Shown here piece by piece: positions 35,606 through 45,085 of a stretch of DNA of 64,000 nucleotides. This DNA comes from Roseovarius amoyensis (GTDB lineage Bacteria; Pseudomonadota; Alphaproteobacteria; Rhodobacterales; Rhodobacteraceae). A program made the translations under genes and the position numbers. Positions within the stretch are counted from its first letter, which is position 1, and the number at the start of each line of letters is the position of its first letter. Under the pieces are notes generated by a model, which was given only the letters and a program-made list of their open reading frames with translations, was not told the origin of the DNA and searched no databases. The stretch covers positions 218,962 through 282,961 of the forward strand of contig NZ_QITQ01000003.1 of assembly GCF_003260265.1 (NCBI RefSeq), given 5' to 3'.

Positions 35606-36499
35606 TTATTCCAGGCCGGTCAGAGCGGCTTTGTTCGCCAGCAGAAAATCGCGGACCGATTGCGGTTTTCGCCCGGTCAGCGCCTCCACATCGCTGGTGG
35701 TGACGTCCAGATACCCCTCGGCGATGGCCACGTCGAAGGACGAAAACACATCCGCCATGAATTCCGGCAGGCCATTCTCGACCATTGCCGCCACCAGGGC
35801 GCCACGGGTGATCGGGACATACGGGATTTCTTTCCCGGCAATCTCGGACAGGACCTGGGCGATCTCGGTCTGCGTGACGGCTTGGGGCCCGGTGATATCG
35901 CGGACCGACGAACCGGCCTCGGCCAACAGGGCGCCGGCGGCGGCGCGCGCGCAATCGGCGCGGGTAACATAACCCGCCTTGCCGTCACCCGCCGCAGCAT
36001 ATAGCGCGCCCGCGCCGACAGCCTGTTGCCCATTCATCAGCAAGAGATCGGCATAGAGGCAGTTCCGCAAAATCGTGTGAGGGATTCCGGTCTGTTTGAT
36101 CGCGGTCTCGGTCTCGCGGTGATCCGCCGCAAATCCGATCGGGCTATTCCCGTCCGGACTGGTAAGAGAGGTGTAGACGATGTGTGACACACCGGCCTCT
36201 TTGGCGGCAGAGACGGCGTTGCCATGCGCGGCGAGCCGTTTGCCCGGCGCGAGGTCATCCGTCGAGATGATCAGCAGCCGCCCGCCGCCGGCGAAGGCCG
36301 CGCCGAGCGTGGCCGGGTCATTGAAATCACCCGCCCTGACTTCGACCCCGCGTTCCCGCAGCGCGGCGAGCTTTTCCGGTGTGCGGGTGATCGCGACAAG
36401 GCGTTCAGCCCCCTGCGCCAGAAGGTTCTCGATGACCTGACTGCCGAGTTGACCGGATGCGCCGGTTACAATGAAGGGGCCCTTGAATGCGTTGGACAT
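35606..36499 (-). CDS. NmrA-like NAD(P)-binding protein (atypical SDR)
   Basis: This 297-aa Rossmann protein starts MSNAFKGPFIVTGASGQLGS with the glycine-rich NAD(P) motif TGASGQLG. It lacks the Tyr-x-x-x-Lys of classical SDRs and resembles NmrA/quinone-oxidoreductase-2 type proteins (DITGPQAVTQTEIAQVLSEI, VEALTGRKPQSVRDFL). Such proteins reduce quinones or act as redox sensors. The start at 36499 was chosen by the Rossmann motif. An HxlR regulator next door often controls such genes. Confidence 0.88.
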   Translation of the reverse strand: MSNAFKGPFIVTGASGQLGSQVIENLLAQGAERLVAITRTPEKLAALRERGVEVRAGDFNDPATLGAAFAGGGRLLIISTDDLAPGKRLAAHGNAVSAAKEAGVSHIVYTSLTSPDGNSPIGFAADHRETETAIKQTGIPHTILRNCLYADLLLMNGQQAVGAGALYAAAGDGKAGYVTRADCARAAAGALLAEAGSSVRDITGPQAVTQTEIAQVLSEIAGKEIPYVPITRGALVAAMVENGLPEFMADVFSSFDVAIAEGYLDVTTSDVEALTGRKPQSVRDFLLANKAALTGLE

Positions 36500-36528
36500 G
36501 TCGCCGCGTTCCTTTTTCAGAGTTTTCT

Positions 36529-37341
36529 TCAATCGAAGCAAAAGGCGCTTTCGACTGCGCCAAGAACCCGATCTTCCAGGGTCTTGCGACCAATGTCGGT
36601 GCCCGCTGCGCCCGCCACGACATGCAGCGGGATCAGGTGCTCTTCGCGCGGATGCGCATCGCGTCCGCCTGGCGCCTCTGACCAGCGCGCAAGCCTGCGA
36701 TTGCGTTCGTCAGGATCGGGACAGGTCACCGCGTCGGTCAGCCAAGCGTCGAATTCGGTACCAGCCGTGTCGCCCCGTGGCCCGCCCCGCATGCTTTGCA
36801 TCATCACGCCCATGTTGTGATAGGTGTTGCCGCTGCCGATGATCAGCACGCCCTCGTCGCGCAGGGGCGCAAGGGCCTGACCCAGCGCGATGTGGCGTGC
36901 GGGGTCCAGATCACTGGCAAGCGACAGCTGAACGCAGGGAATGTCGGCATCGGGAAAGGCAACCTTGAGCGGGACAAAGACGCCGTGGTCAAAACCGCGC
37001 GCAGTATCCTTCGCGGCCGAAAGCCCGGCGGCACGGATCAGATCGTGAACGCGGTCCGCCAGCACCGGATCGCCGGGGGCGGGCCAGGTCAATTCATAAG
37101 TGTGCGGCGGAAATCCGCCATAGTCGAACAGCAGCGGCGGGGCGGCGTTGCTCTGAACTGTGAATGCGGGTTCCTCCCAGTGGCCGGAAATCACCACGAG
37201 CGCTTTCGGGCGCTCAGGCAACATCGCGGGCAGGCTCTGCAGGTGCTGGCGGTGCCGGTCCCATTCGTCAGGCGGATTCCAGTCCATGAAAAAGCACGGG
37301 CCGCCCCCATGCGGAATAAATACTGTTGGCATGCGGGTCAT
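36529..37341 (-). CDS. DODA-type extradiol aromatic ring-opening dioxygenase (LigB family)
   Basis: This 270-aa protein belongs to the LigB/YgiD family, whose members open catechol rings such as L-DOPA. Metal-ligand histidines are visible in FIPHGGGPCF (near residue 11), VVISGHWEEPAF (near 53) and GFDHGVFVPLKVAFPDADIP (near 119), with NTYHNMG later. Length is normal for YgiD. It is the first gene of the operon and is divergent from an HxlR regulator, with an inverted repeat between them. The natural catechol is unknown. Confidence 0.92.
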   Translation of the reverse strand: MTRMPTVFIPHGGGPCFFMDWNPPDEWDRHRQHLQSLPAMLPERPKALVVISGHWEEPAFTVQSNAAPPLLFDYGGFPPHTYELTWPAPGDPVLADRVHDLIRAAGLSAAKDTARGFDHGVFVPLKVAFPDADIPCVQLSLASDLDPARHIALGQALAPLRDEGVLIIGSGNTYHNMGVMMQSMRGGPRGDTAGTEFDAWLTDAVTCPDPDERNRRLARWSEAPGGRDAHPREEHLIPLHVVAGAAGTDIGRKTLEDRVLGAVESAFCFD

Positions 37342-37425
37342 GTCAGATGGTCCTTGTTGGCTGGCAGCAAACCTTCGGGCGCCGTTCGCCCGATGCGGAA
37401 TAGTTGATTTACGGCGTAAAATAAA

Positions 37426-37447
37426 GTAGGTACGGAAAAGTAACTAC
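37426..37447. promoter_or_regulatory. Near-perfect inverted repeat, probable HxlR operator
   Basis: GTAGGTAC (37426-37433) and GTAACTAC (37440-37447) form an inverted repeat with one mismatch and a 6-base spacer. It lies 22 bases before hxlR and 84 bases before the divergent dioxygenase gene, inside an AT-rich stretch. HxlR-family regulators bind such GTAxxTAC-type palindromes. Confidence 0.6.
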
Positions 37448-37469
37448 CATTCAATCAAGTGAAACTCCG

Positions 37470-37820
37470 ATGCCCAAGACCCCGCCACAGTGCCCGATGG
37501 ATTCCATTCTTCGTCTGCTCATGGGTCCGTGGACGACCTATATCATCTGGGTCCTCAGCGATCAGGGGCCGCAAAGGTTCGGTGCGCTGAAACGCGCCGT
37601 GCCGGGAATATCGACCCGCATGCTGACCGAACGCCTGCGGATGCTTCAGGGCGCAGGGGTCATCTGGCGCGAACAGGCCGAGACGATCCCCCCCGCAGTC
37701 ACCTATGGCTTGACGCCCCGTGGCAACGACCTTCGTGGTGTTCTGGACGCACTGGGACAAATCGCGGAACGATGGAAGGATGAGGGTGCCTTTGCAGACG
37801 ATGAATTGAGCGTTGTTTGA
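37470..37820 (+). CDS. HxlR family transcriptional regulator
   Basis: This 116-aa winged-helix protein has the HxlR core: LLMGPWTTYIIWVLSDQGPQ, RFGALKRAVPGISTRMLTER, and the wing region YGLTPRGNDLRGVLDALGQI. Members sense quinones, aldehydes or oxidants, often through an N-terminal Cys; here one Cys lies at residue 8 (PPQCPMDS). It is divergent from the dioxygenase/NmrA-like/DUF5519 operon and probably controls it. Confidence 0.92.
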   Translation: MPKTPPQCPMDSILRLLMGPWTTYIIWVLSDQGPQRFGALKRAVPGISTRMLTERLRMLQGAGVIWREQAETIPPAVTYGLTPRGNDLRGVLDALGQIAERWKDEGAFADDELSVV

Positions 37821-38026
37821 ATGCTCCAACCTGGCAGACATGCGCGTGTGCCAGGTTGGGACAAGGACGCGGGGAATAGCTTGGGTTGAAGGGGCCAACC
37901 GCCCGCGCCCGCGTGCGTCCAGGGGCGCCACGGCCCCCTGTTCAGAACGGATCTGACCGAACGCTTGACGCAAGTGGTTGCGCAATCTATTTGTCGCCGG
38001 AACTCAACCGACCAGACGGTACAGTG

Positions 38027-38420
38027 ATGACAAAGCGGAAACACCCAGCGGGATCCGAAAGCGCATCGCAGAGGTTTCTCGGGGCGGCGCACGATCGCCG
38101 CGCGTGAGGGAGCAGGCAACATATCGATAAACGCAGTCGCGAAGGAGACAGGCCTCGGCAAGGGTGGAGTGGCTTACAATTACCCGACTAAGAAGGCCTT
38201 GCTTTCCGGGCTGTCTGATCTGCTCTGGCCTGATCTGTCCGGCGACCTTGAGCGTATCCCGACCGACACGCAAGACGCTCCGGCCGCCGTGGTTGCCGCC
38301 CTGGCGACCCAGGGGGCGCGGTTCCAAAGACTTCTGAGACTTCCGGGTGGCGGCGCGAAGATCAAAGAACGCGTCATCGAACGATTAAGGACAACGATCG
38401 ATGAACTCGAACAAGAATAA
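38027..38420 (+). pseudogene. TetR family regulator, frameshifted
   Basis: The first frame (ATG at 38027) reads MTKRKHPAGSESASQRFLGA and stops at 38105. The second frame takes over near 38093 and reads REGAGNISINAVAKETGLGK, then GGVAYNYPTKKALLSGLSDL, the unmistakable TetR helix-turn-helix, and ends at 38420. A one-base insertion or two-base loss near 38093 breaks the gene. Even if joined, the C-terminal ligand domain is short (about 130 aa in all against the usual 190). It directly precedes and overlaps the RND adaptor gene, so it was probably that pump's repressor. A sequencing error is the alternative. Confidence 0.75.
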
Positions 38421-39549
38421 CCGGAGTTGGAAGCGGATCGCTTTGGTGATTGCGATAGCGACTGCGGCGGCCGTTGCTGTGCCATTCCTTCCGGGGTCGC
38501 TGACTGATGTGTTGGCCCAGCCGGAAACAGATGCCGGAGACGCCGAGGCCGACACGCGGGGTGCACCCGCATATGATCGGCCGGTCACGGTCGAAGTGAC
38601 CCGCGCGCTTAGCCGCGTCGTCAGTCAATCCCGCGCCGTCGCCGGCCGCGTCGAACCTGCCCGCACGGTGGACATTGCATTCCAGGTGCCGGGGCAGATC
38701 AATTCGCTCAACGTTGAGCCCGGCGACAGAATTCACGAGGGCGACGTGATCGCGGAACTCGATCAAGCCGATTTTGATCTTGCCGTTGATCGGGCTCAGG
38801 CCTCTTTTGACCTTGCGAATTCCGAGCTCGAGCGCGCGTCAAGTCTCGCCAAGCGGGGGGTCGCAGCCGATGCGCGCCTCGATACCGCGCGCGCCCAGTT
38901 CGCACAGGCAGACGTAGCCCTTCGCGAGGCCAAACGGCGCCTGTCCCAGACCCAAATCGTTGCGCCTTTCGACGCGATGGTGGCGCGTAACTTCGTCGAG
39001 GAGTACGTCAACGTTACCTCGGCCGCGCCAGTTACGCGCCTGCAGGATGTCAGCGAGATGCGGATCATTATTTCGCTGCCCGAAGAACTCGCGGCTATTG
39101 CACGTTCGGCGCCCGACGCTTTCGACATCGCCGCGCGCTTTCCTGCAGTGCCGGGTTACACCGCGCCGCTCGTCCTTCGTTCGTTTGCGACCGATGCCGA
39201 TCCGACCGCGCAGACCTACGACGTGGAATTTGCAATCACAGGTGATATCGATCCGCGCCTCCTGCCCGGGATGACGGCGGATGTGCGGATCTTGACCGCG
39301 TCCGAGGAAAACCGCCCGCAATCCGTTGTCGTTCCGGTTTCGGCGGTGGATACGACAAGCCGAACCGAGCCGTCCATCTGGGTCTATCAGGAATCGTCTG
39401 GCCAGGTCGCGCGCAGGACGGTCCGGTTGGGCCTTCCGTTCGATAACGAGATCGTCGTTCTGGATGGCCTGGAGGGCAATGAGCTGGTCGTTTCCGGCGG
39501 TTGGTGGCGGCTAAGGGATAATCAGACCGTATCGGTTTCGGGGCTCTGA
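38401..39549 (+). CDS. RND efflux membrane-fusion protein
   Basis: This 382-aa periplasmic adaptor starts with a signal anchor (IALVIAIATAAAVAVPFLPG). It has the lipoyl domain DIAFQVPGQINSLNVEPGDR, a short coiled coil (about 120-190) and beta-barrel and proximal domains (TQIVAPFDAMVARNFVEEYV, ASEENRPQSVVVPVSAVDTT). It joins the RND pump encoded 31 bases downstream to an outer-membrane channel that is not in the window. The start overlaps the broken tetR gene by 20 bases. Confidence 0.93.
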   Translation: MNSNKNNRSWKRIALVIAIATAAAVAVPFLPGSLTDVLAQPETDAGDAEADTRGAPAYDRPVTVEVTRALSRVVSQSRAVAGRVEPARTVDIAFQVPGQINSLNVEPGDRIHEGDVIAELDQADFDLAVDRAQASFDLANSELERASSLAKRGVAADARLDTARAQFAQADVALREAKRRLSQTQIVAPFDAMVARNFVEEYVNVTSAAPVTRLQDVSEMRIIISLPEELAAIARSAPDAFDIAARFPAVPGYTAPLVLRSFATDADPTAQTYDVEFAITGDIDPRLLPGMTADVRILTASEENRPQSVVVPVSAVDTTSRTEPSIWVYQESSGQVARRTVRLGLPFDNEIVVLDGLEGNELVVSGGWWRLRDNQTVSVSGL

Positions 39550-39580
39550 ACCCATATCTTGGCAGGACGCGAACAGACCC

Positions 39581-42500
39581 ATGGCACTTAGTATCTCACG
39601 TGCAAGCATCAAGCGCCCTGTGGCGGTTTGGCTGGTCATCCTCTTCTGCGTCGTTGGCGGCTATTGGGGGCTGAATACCGTGGGCCGCCTTGAAGACCCC
39701 AGCTTCACCCTCAAGACGGCGCTTGTCTTCGTACCCTATCCCGGCGCCACGGCCGTGGAGGTTGAAGAAGAGGTCGCCGACGTCGTCGAGAATGCGCTGC
39801 AACAGATGAAGCAGCTTGACCGCGTGGAATCAAAGTCCATGCCGGGCATGGCTCAGATCACCGTCGAGATCGAGATGACCTATGGTCCGGACGAGATCCC
39901 TCAGGTGTGGGACGAGATGCGCCGCCGCATCCGTGATCTGGAGGGAAACCTCCCCGCCGGGGCACGTCCGCCCATCATCAACGACGATTTCGGCGACGTC
40001 TACGGCATGTATTATGCGGTGACGGCCGAAGATCTGAGCCCATCGGAGCAGCGGGATCTGGCCACGACGCTTCGGCTTGGGCTGGTCACGGTCGATGGGG
40101 TCGCCAAGGTCGAGGTTCAGGGCCTCACCGAAGAGGTGATCAACATCTCGGTCCCGTCGTCGCGCCTTACCGAACTGGGCCTTCCGCCAAAGCAGATCCT
40201 TGGCATTCTCGCCGAGGAAAACCAGGTATTCTCAAACGGTGAGATTACTGAGGGCCCCGCGAGGATCAGCCTGTCGGTTCCGCCGGGCTATGTCAGTCCG
40301 GAGGGTATCGAGGAACTTCGGCTCGGCGTGGCGGGAGAAGTCGGTCAGGTGGCGGTCTATGACATCGCCCGCGTGACCCGCGAAGAGGCCGAACAGCCCA
40401 GCCAGGTCATTCGCCAGAACGGAGCCCCGGCTTTCACCCTTGGTGTTTCGGCGCTGACAGACCGAAACGTGGTCGAGGTCGGCAAGGCAGTCTCCGCTCG
40501 TCTGGAACGGCTCAAGGCCGCGTTGCCGGAAGGTGTCGAGATCATTCCGGTTTACGAACAGCACGTCGTCGTCGACGAGGCCGTTTCGAGCTTTCTCATC
40601 AGTCTCGGGCAGTCGGTCAGCATTGTCGTTGCCGCGCTGATGCTGACCATGGGCTGGCGCGCGGGCCTGGTGGTAGGCGCGACTCTCGGGCTGACCGTCT
40701 TTTCGACGTTGTTCTTCATGTCGGTCTTCGGCATCGCGATGGAACGGATCAGCCTTGGTGCCTTGATCATCGCCATGGGGATGCTGGTCGATAATGCCAT
40801 CGTCATTACCGAGGGCATGGTGATCGGTGTGTCGCGCGGCAAGTCTGCGGAAGACGCCGCCGCCGAGACCGAAAGCGCCACGTCGATCCCGCTGCTCGGC
40901 GCGACAGTTATAGGGATCATGGCCTTTTCCGGCATCGGGTTGTCGCCTGACGCGACCGGCGAGTTCCTGTTCTCGCTTTTTGCGGTCATCGCAATCTCGC
41001 TGCTGATGAGCTGGGCACTCGCCGTCACCGTCACGCCCTATCTTGGCAAGCTGCTGCTTCGGGCGCCCAAAGAGGCCTCGGACGATCCGTACAAGGGCGC
41101 GTTCTATGGGATGTACCGGGGGTTTCTCTGGCTGGCTCTGCGTAGCCGGGTACTGGTCGTCCTGATAATCGTGGGAATTACCGTCTGGTCTGTCATGGCC
41201 TTCGGACAGGTCAAGCAGGCCTTTTTCCCCGCTTCGAACACCCCGATCTTTTACGTCGAGGTCCAGATGCCGCAGGGGACCGACATCAACGTCACCGACG
41301 ATGAGATGAGGCGGCTGGAGCAAATGCTTCTGGCCGAGGACAGCGTAACGGATGTGACAACCCTTGTCGGGCGCGGCGCGAGCCGTTTCATGCTGACCTA
41401 TAGTCCCGAGCAGGCGGACCCAAGCTATGGTCAGCTTATCGTCCGGGTGGCCGACGCCGAGGCGATCCCGGCCATCGCGAGCCGGCTGAACCAAGATCTG
41501 CCCGCCGAATTCCCCCACGCCCTGATCCGCGTCGAAGAGATCGTGTTCGGCCCGCCGGCCGGTGCCGACGTGGCGGTTCGGTTTTCGGGGCCCGATCCGG
41601 TCATTCTGCGCCAGCTCGCGGATGATGCCATGCGGATTTACGAGGATGCTGGTACAATCACCAATTCGCGTACCAATTGGCGTCAGCGAGAGATCCTTGT
41701 CGAACCCATCGTGGATGAATCACGTATGCGTCTGGCCGGTGCAACGCGCGGCGCGATTGCGGACACCATCCAATATGGAACGTCCGGTCTGCGTGTCGGT
41801 GAACTGCGCGAGGACGACGAGGTAATCCCGATCCTACTTCGCCTTCCCAAAAGCGAACGTGACGGGGTTGACCGTCTTCGCGACCTGTCTGTTTGGTCCG
41901 ATGGGGCCGGGTCCTACGTTCCGATAACAAACCTTGTGGAGCGTTTCGAAACACGCCTTGTCGAGGCGCTGATACACAGACGCGACCGGGAGCGGACCAT
42001 CGCCGCCCTCGGCGGTTCACGCAGCGACCTGACCGCGGATGAAGCCTTTCGAAGTGTCCGGGCCGATATCGAGGCGATCCCGCTTCCCGACGGGTACGCA
42101 ATGGAATGGGGCGGCGAATTCGAAAGTGCCCAGATGGCACAGGAGAGCCTTGGCAAACAGCTTCCCCTGGGTTTCCTCGTGATGCTGACGATTTCGATCC
42201 TGATGTTCAACAAGGTCCGCCAGCCGCTTATCCTGTGGCTTGTCGTACCGATGTCGGTGACGGGCATGGTCGTGGGGCTGCTGTTCACAGGGCTGCCCTT
42301 TACGTTCACGGCCCTGCTTGGTTTCCTGTCGCTCTCGGGCATGCTGATGAAGAACGCTATTGTTCTGGTTGAAGAGATCGACCTGCAACGGGCCGAGGGT
42401 GTTGCGGATTACAAGGCGGTTATTGACGGGTCGGTCAGCCGTCTGCGCCCAGTGGTGCTTGCGGCCGGCACGACGATCTTTGGAATGATCCCCCTCCTGC

Positions 42501-42622
42501 CGGATGCCTTCTTTGCGTCGATGGCTGTGACGATCATGGGCGGCCTCGCATTCGCCTCGGTGCTGACGCTTGTCGCCGTACCGGTTCTTTATGCACTCTT
42601 CTTCCGTATCCATCCGCAATAG
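39581..42622 (+). CDS. RND family efflux transporter, inner-membrane pump
   Basis: This 1013-aa proton-driven exporter has the AcrB-type plan of 12 membrane segments and two large periplasmic loops. The N-terminus SRASIKRPVAVWLVILFCVV, the proton-relay region GMLVDNAIVITEGMVIGVSR in TM4 (with Asp), and the late LSGMLMKNAIVLVEEIDLQR are visible. The sequence is closer to the VexF/MdtB-like branch without TolC fusion. With the upstream adaptor it makes a two-gene pump operon. The presumed repressor upstream is broken, so the pump may be expressed constitutively. Confidence 0.95.
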   Translation: MALSISRASIKRPVAVWLVILFCVVGGYWGLNTVGRLEDPSFTLKTALVFVPYPGATAVEVEEEVADVVENALQQMKQLDRVESKSMPGMAQITVEIEMTYGPDEIPQVWDEMRRRIRDLEGNLPAGARPPIINDDFGDVYGMYYAVTAEDLSPSEQRDLATTLRLGLVTVDGVAKVEVQGLTEEVINISVPSSRLTELGLPPKQILGILAEENQVFSNGEITEGPARISLSVPPGYVSPEGIEELRLGVAGEVGQVAVYDIARVTREEAEQPSQVIRQNGAPAFTLGVSALTDRNVVEVGKAVSARLERLKAALPEGVEIIPVYEQHVVVDEAVSSFLISLGQSVSIVVAALMLTMGWRAGLVVGATLGLTVFSTLFFMSVFGIAMERISLGALIIAMGMLVDNAIVITEGMVIGVSRGKSAEDAAAETESATSIPLLGATVIGIMAFSGIGLSPDATGEFLFSLFAVIAISLLMSWALAVTVTPYLGKLLLRAPKEASDDPYKGAFYGMYRGFLWLALRSRVLVVLIIVGITVWSVMAFGQVKQAFFPASNTPIFYVEVQMPQGTDINVTDDEMRRLEQMLLAEDSVTDVTTLVGRGASRFMLTYSPEQADPSYGQLIVRVADAEAIPAIASRLNQDLPAEFPHALIRVEEIVFGPPAGADVAVRFSGPDPVILRQLADDAMRIYEDAGTITNSRTNWRQREILVEPIVDESRMRLAGATRGAIADTIQYGTSGLRVGELREDDEVIPILLRLPKSERDGVDRLRDLSVWSDGAGSYVPITNLVERFETRLVEALIHRRDRERTIAALGGSRSDLTADEAFRSVRADIEAIPLPDGYAMEWGGEFESAQMAQESLGKQLPLGFLVMLTISILMFNKVRQPLILWLVVPMSVTGMVVGLLFTGLPFTFTALLGFLSLSGMLMKNAIVLVEEIDLQRAEGVADYKAVIDGSVSRLRPVVLAAGTTIFGMIPLLPDAFFASMAVTIMGGLAFASVLTLVAVPVLYALFFRIHPQ

Positions 42623-42797
42623 CCGAACCGCGTCAAATCCGTCACCTGTGTGCCCCCGCCGCGCCGAACGCGCCTTTCTGCGGCGCTGTGAACCGGCATG
42701 CAGAATTGCCCCCCACCCGACGGGCACCGCCCTGCCCCTTGCCCGTCCACCCGGGCCGGTCTAGAACCCGGATCGACACGCAAACGGAGCGGCGCGC

Positions 42798-44309
42798 ATG
42801 CTTGACCTGACCTACGAGGCCCCCAAACCCAAGGTGATCGCCGGGGCCAAACACGACTGGGAACTGGTGATCGGGATGGAGGTGCACGCGCAGGTGGCCT
42901 CCAACGCCAAGCTGTTTTCCGGCGCCTCGACCCGGTTCGGGGCCGAACCCAACTCGAACGTCTCTTTCGTCGACGCGGCCATGCCCGGCATGCTGCCGGT
43001 GATCAACGAATTCTGCGTCGAACAGGCGGTGCGCACCGGGCTGGGGCTGAAGGCCGAAATCAATCTGCGCTCGGCCTTTGACCGCAAGAATTATTTCTAC
43101 CCCGACCTGCCGCAGGGCTATCAGATCAGCCAGCTCTACCACCCCATCGTCGGCGAAGGCGAGGTGCTGGTCGACATGGAGCCGGGCATCGCGCGGCGCG
43201 TGCGGATCGAGCGCATCCACATGGAACAGGACGCCGGCAAGTCGATCCACGACATGGACCCGAACATGTCCTTTGTCGATCTCAACCGTACCGGCGTCTG
43301 CCTGATGGAAATCGTCAGCCGCCCCGACATTCGCGGCCCCGAAGAGGCCGCCGCCTATGTGGGCAAGATGCGCCAGATCCTGCGTTACCTGGGCACCTGC
43401 GACGGCAACATGCAAAACGGCAACCTGCGCGCCGATGTCAACGTCTCGATCTGCCGCCCCGGCGATTATGAAAAGTACATGGAAACGCAGGATTTCAGCC
43501 ATCTCGGCACCCGCTGCGAGATCAAGAACATGAACTCGATGCGCTTCATCCAGATGGCAATCGAGTACGAGGCGCGCCGCCAGATCGCCATCGTCGAGGC
43601 CGGCGGCGAGCTGGTGCAGGAAACCCGCCTTTTCGACCCCGACAAGGGCGAAACCCGCTCGATGCGGTCCAAGGAAGAGGCGCATGATTATCGCTATTTC
43701 CCCGACCCCGACCTGCTGCCGCTGGAGATCGAGCAGGGATGGGTCGACGCGATCAAGGCGTCGCTGCCCGAACTGCCGGATGAAAAGAAGGCTCGCTTCG
43801 TGATCGAATTCGGCCTGTCGGAATACGACGCCGGTGTGCTGACGGCCGAGGCCGAAAGCGCCGCCTATTTCGAGGCCGCAGCACAAGGCCGCGACGGCAA
43901 GATGGTCGCCAACTGGGTCATCAACGAACTGTTCGGCCGCCTGAAGAAGGAAGGCCACGACATCACCGACAGCCCGGTTTCCCCCGATCAACTGGGCGGG
44001 ATCGTTGACCTGATCGCATCGGATGCCATTTCCGGCAAGATCGCCAAGGACCTCTTTGAGATCGTCTATACCGAAGGGGGCGATCCGGCGCAGATCGTCG
44101 AGGAACGCGGCATGAAACAGGTCACCGACACCGGCGCCATCGAGGCCGCGGTCGACCAGATCATCGCCGACAATCCCGCGCAGGTGGAAAAGGCGAAGGC
44201 CAACCCCAAGCTGGCGGGCTGGTTCGTGGGCCAGGTGATGAAGGCCACCGGCGGCAAGGCCAACCCCAAGGCCGTCAACCAGATCGTCACGGCAAAGCTG
44301 GGGCTCTGA
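42798..44309 (+). CDS. gatB: Aspartyl/glutamyl-tRNA amidotransferase subunit B
   Basis: GatB is the tRNA-binding kinase-like subunit of GatCAB, which converts Glu-tRNA(Gln) and Asp-tRNA(Asn) to the amides. The 503-aa protein has [20 protein letters not shown], the [20 protein letters not shown] signature, [20 protein letters not shown], and the C-terminal YqeY-like helical domain (about 360-503). Length is normal. gatC and gatA are not adjacent. It marks the return to core genes on the right of the accessory block. Confidence 0.97.
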   Translation: MLDLTYEAPKPKVIAGAKHDWELVIGMEVHAQVASNAKLFSGASTRFGAEPNSNVSFVDAAMPGMLPVINEFCVEQAVRTGLGLKAEINLRSAFDRKNYFYPDLPQGYQISQLYHPIVGEGEVLVDMEPGIARRVRIERIHMEQDAGKSIHDMDPNMSFVDLNRTGVCLMEIVSRPDIRGPEEAAAYVGKMRQILRYLGTCDGNMQNGNLRADVNVSICRPGDYEKYMETQDFSHLGTRCEIKNMNSMRFIQMAIEYEARRQIAIVEAGGELVQETRLFDPDKGETRSMRSKEEAHDYRYFPDPDLLPLEIEQGWVDAIKASLPELPDEKKARFVIEFGLSEYDAGVLTAEAESAAYFEAAAQGRDGKMVANWVINELFGRLKKEGHDITDSPVSPDQLGGIVDLIASDAISGKIAKDLFEIVYTEGGDPAQIVEERGMKQVTDTGAIEAAVDQIIADNPAQVEKAKANPKLAGWFVGQVMKATGGKANPKAVNQIVTAKLGL

Positions 44310-44393
44310 GAAAGGCCATTCTCCGGGGCCGCCGCATGTCGGCAAACCTCAGACCGATGCCGCAACGCTGATTGGGCGCGATCAGAACACGTT

Positions 44394-44425
44394 GAAAACA
44401 CCCGCCCCGGGCCTGATCCGGGGCC
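44394..44425. repeat. 32-bp palindromic repeat, copy 1
   Basis: This element matches bases 57480-57511 at 29 of 32 positions. Its core is GCCCCGG-gcctgat-CCGGGGC, a 7-bp stem with a 7-base loop. Two of the three differences between the copies are partners in the same base pair (C-G here, A-T there), so the stem is conserved while the sequence changes. It lies in the gap after gatB. Confidence 0.75.
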
Positions 44426-44525
44426 CCGAAGTGCCGGCATTACAGGCTCTGGGGCCGGTGCGGGTGTCTGATCTGCTGCGCTGCATTGCCGGCACCCAAT
44501 TCACGCGGCCCGGCGACACCCCGCC

Positions 44526-45008
44526 TCATCCCTTGCGGGGAATGCCTATCTGTCGGCCCACCCCCTCGGGCAGGGGCAGCCCGGCATGCGCCTCGGCCAG
44601 GGCCCGCAGCCGCGCTTGGATGGCCTCGGGCATCGGCGCCACCTTTGGCCCGTCCAGGTTGACATGCAGCGTCAGCCCCTCGCCGGTGGCCGACAGCCAG
44701 CCATCCTGATGATAGAGTTCCTGGAACGTGTGAAAGCGTTTCTCGTCATGGTCGATGATCCGGATCGTCGAGTACAGCTTGTCACCCAGCTTTACCTCTT
44801 TCAGATAGCGGATGTGGAATTCCCCCGAAAAGGTGGTGTGGTTGGTGTTGGCCCGGTACTGCGGCCCGAATCCCAGCTGCTCCCACAGATCGTCCCCGCC
44901 GCGGTCGAACAACACCGAGTAATAGGCCATGTTGAGATGGCCGTTATAGTCGATCCAGCCTGGCTCTATCTCCAGCAGGGACGATCGGAACGGGGTGGGG
45001 TCTGTCAT
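44526..45008 (-). CDS. Acyl-CoA thioesterase (4-hydroxybenzoyl-CoA thioesterase-like hot-dog)
   Basis: This 160-aa hot-dog enzyme probably hydrolyses an acyl-CoA. The catalytic segment WIDYNGHLNMAYYSVLFDRG (about 17-36) has the family's Asp/Asn-Gly-His. FSGEFHIRYLKEVKLGDKLY is the next conserved strand pair. The sequence resembles thioesterases found with carnitine catabolism genes, but no such genes are near, so the substrate is left open. Confidence 0.85.
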   Translation of the reverse strand: MTDPTPFRSSLLEIEPGWIDYNGHLNMAYYSVLFDRGGDDLWEQLGFGPQYRANTNHTTFSGEFHIRYLKEVKLGDKLYSTIRIIDHDEKRFHTFQELYHQDGWLSATGEGLTLHVNLDGPKVAPMPEAIQARLRALAEAHAGLPLPEGVGRQIGIPRKG

Positions 45009-45085
45009 GTGTCTTGTCGCTCCTGCCTCGGGTCACGCGCAAGATAGTGTCAGGGCGTGGCGGGGTGCAACGCGAAACCGCGCGC

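Noticed and set aside
25736..42797. Search for a second copy of the tRNA 3' end (attR) at the end of the accessory block
   Set aside because: I found no copy of the last 20 bases of the tRNA by eye, so the right border of a former island is not shown.
42642..44345. 567-codon minus-strand open frame opposite gatB
   Set aside because: It is the antisense of a certain gatB; its sequence is low-complexity and matches no family. High GC keeps antisense frames open here.
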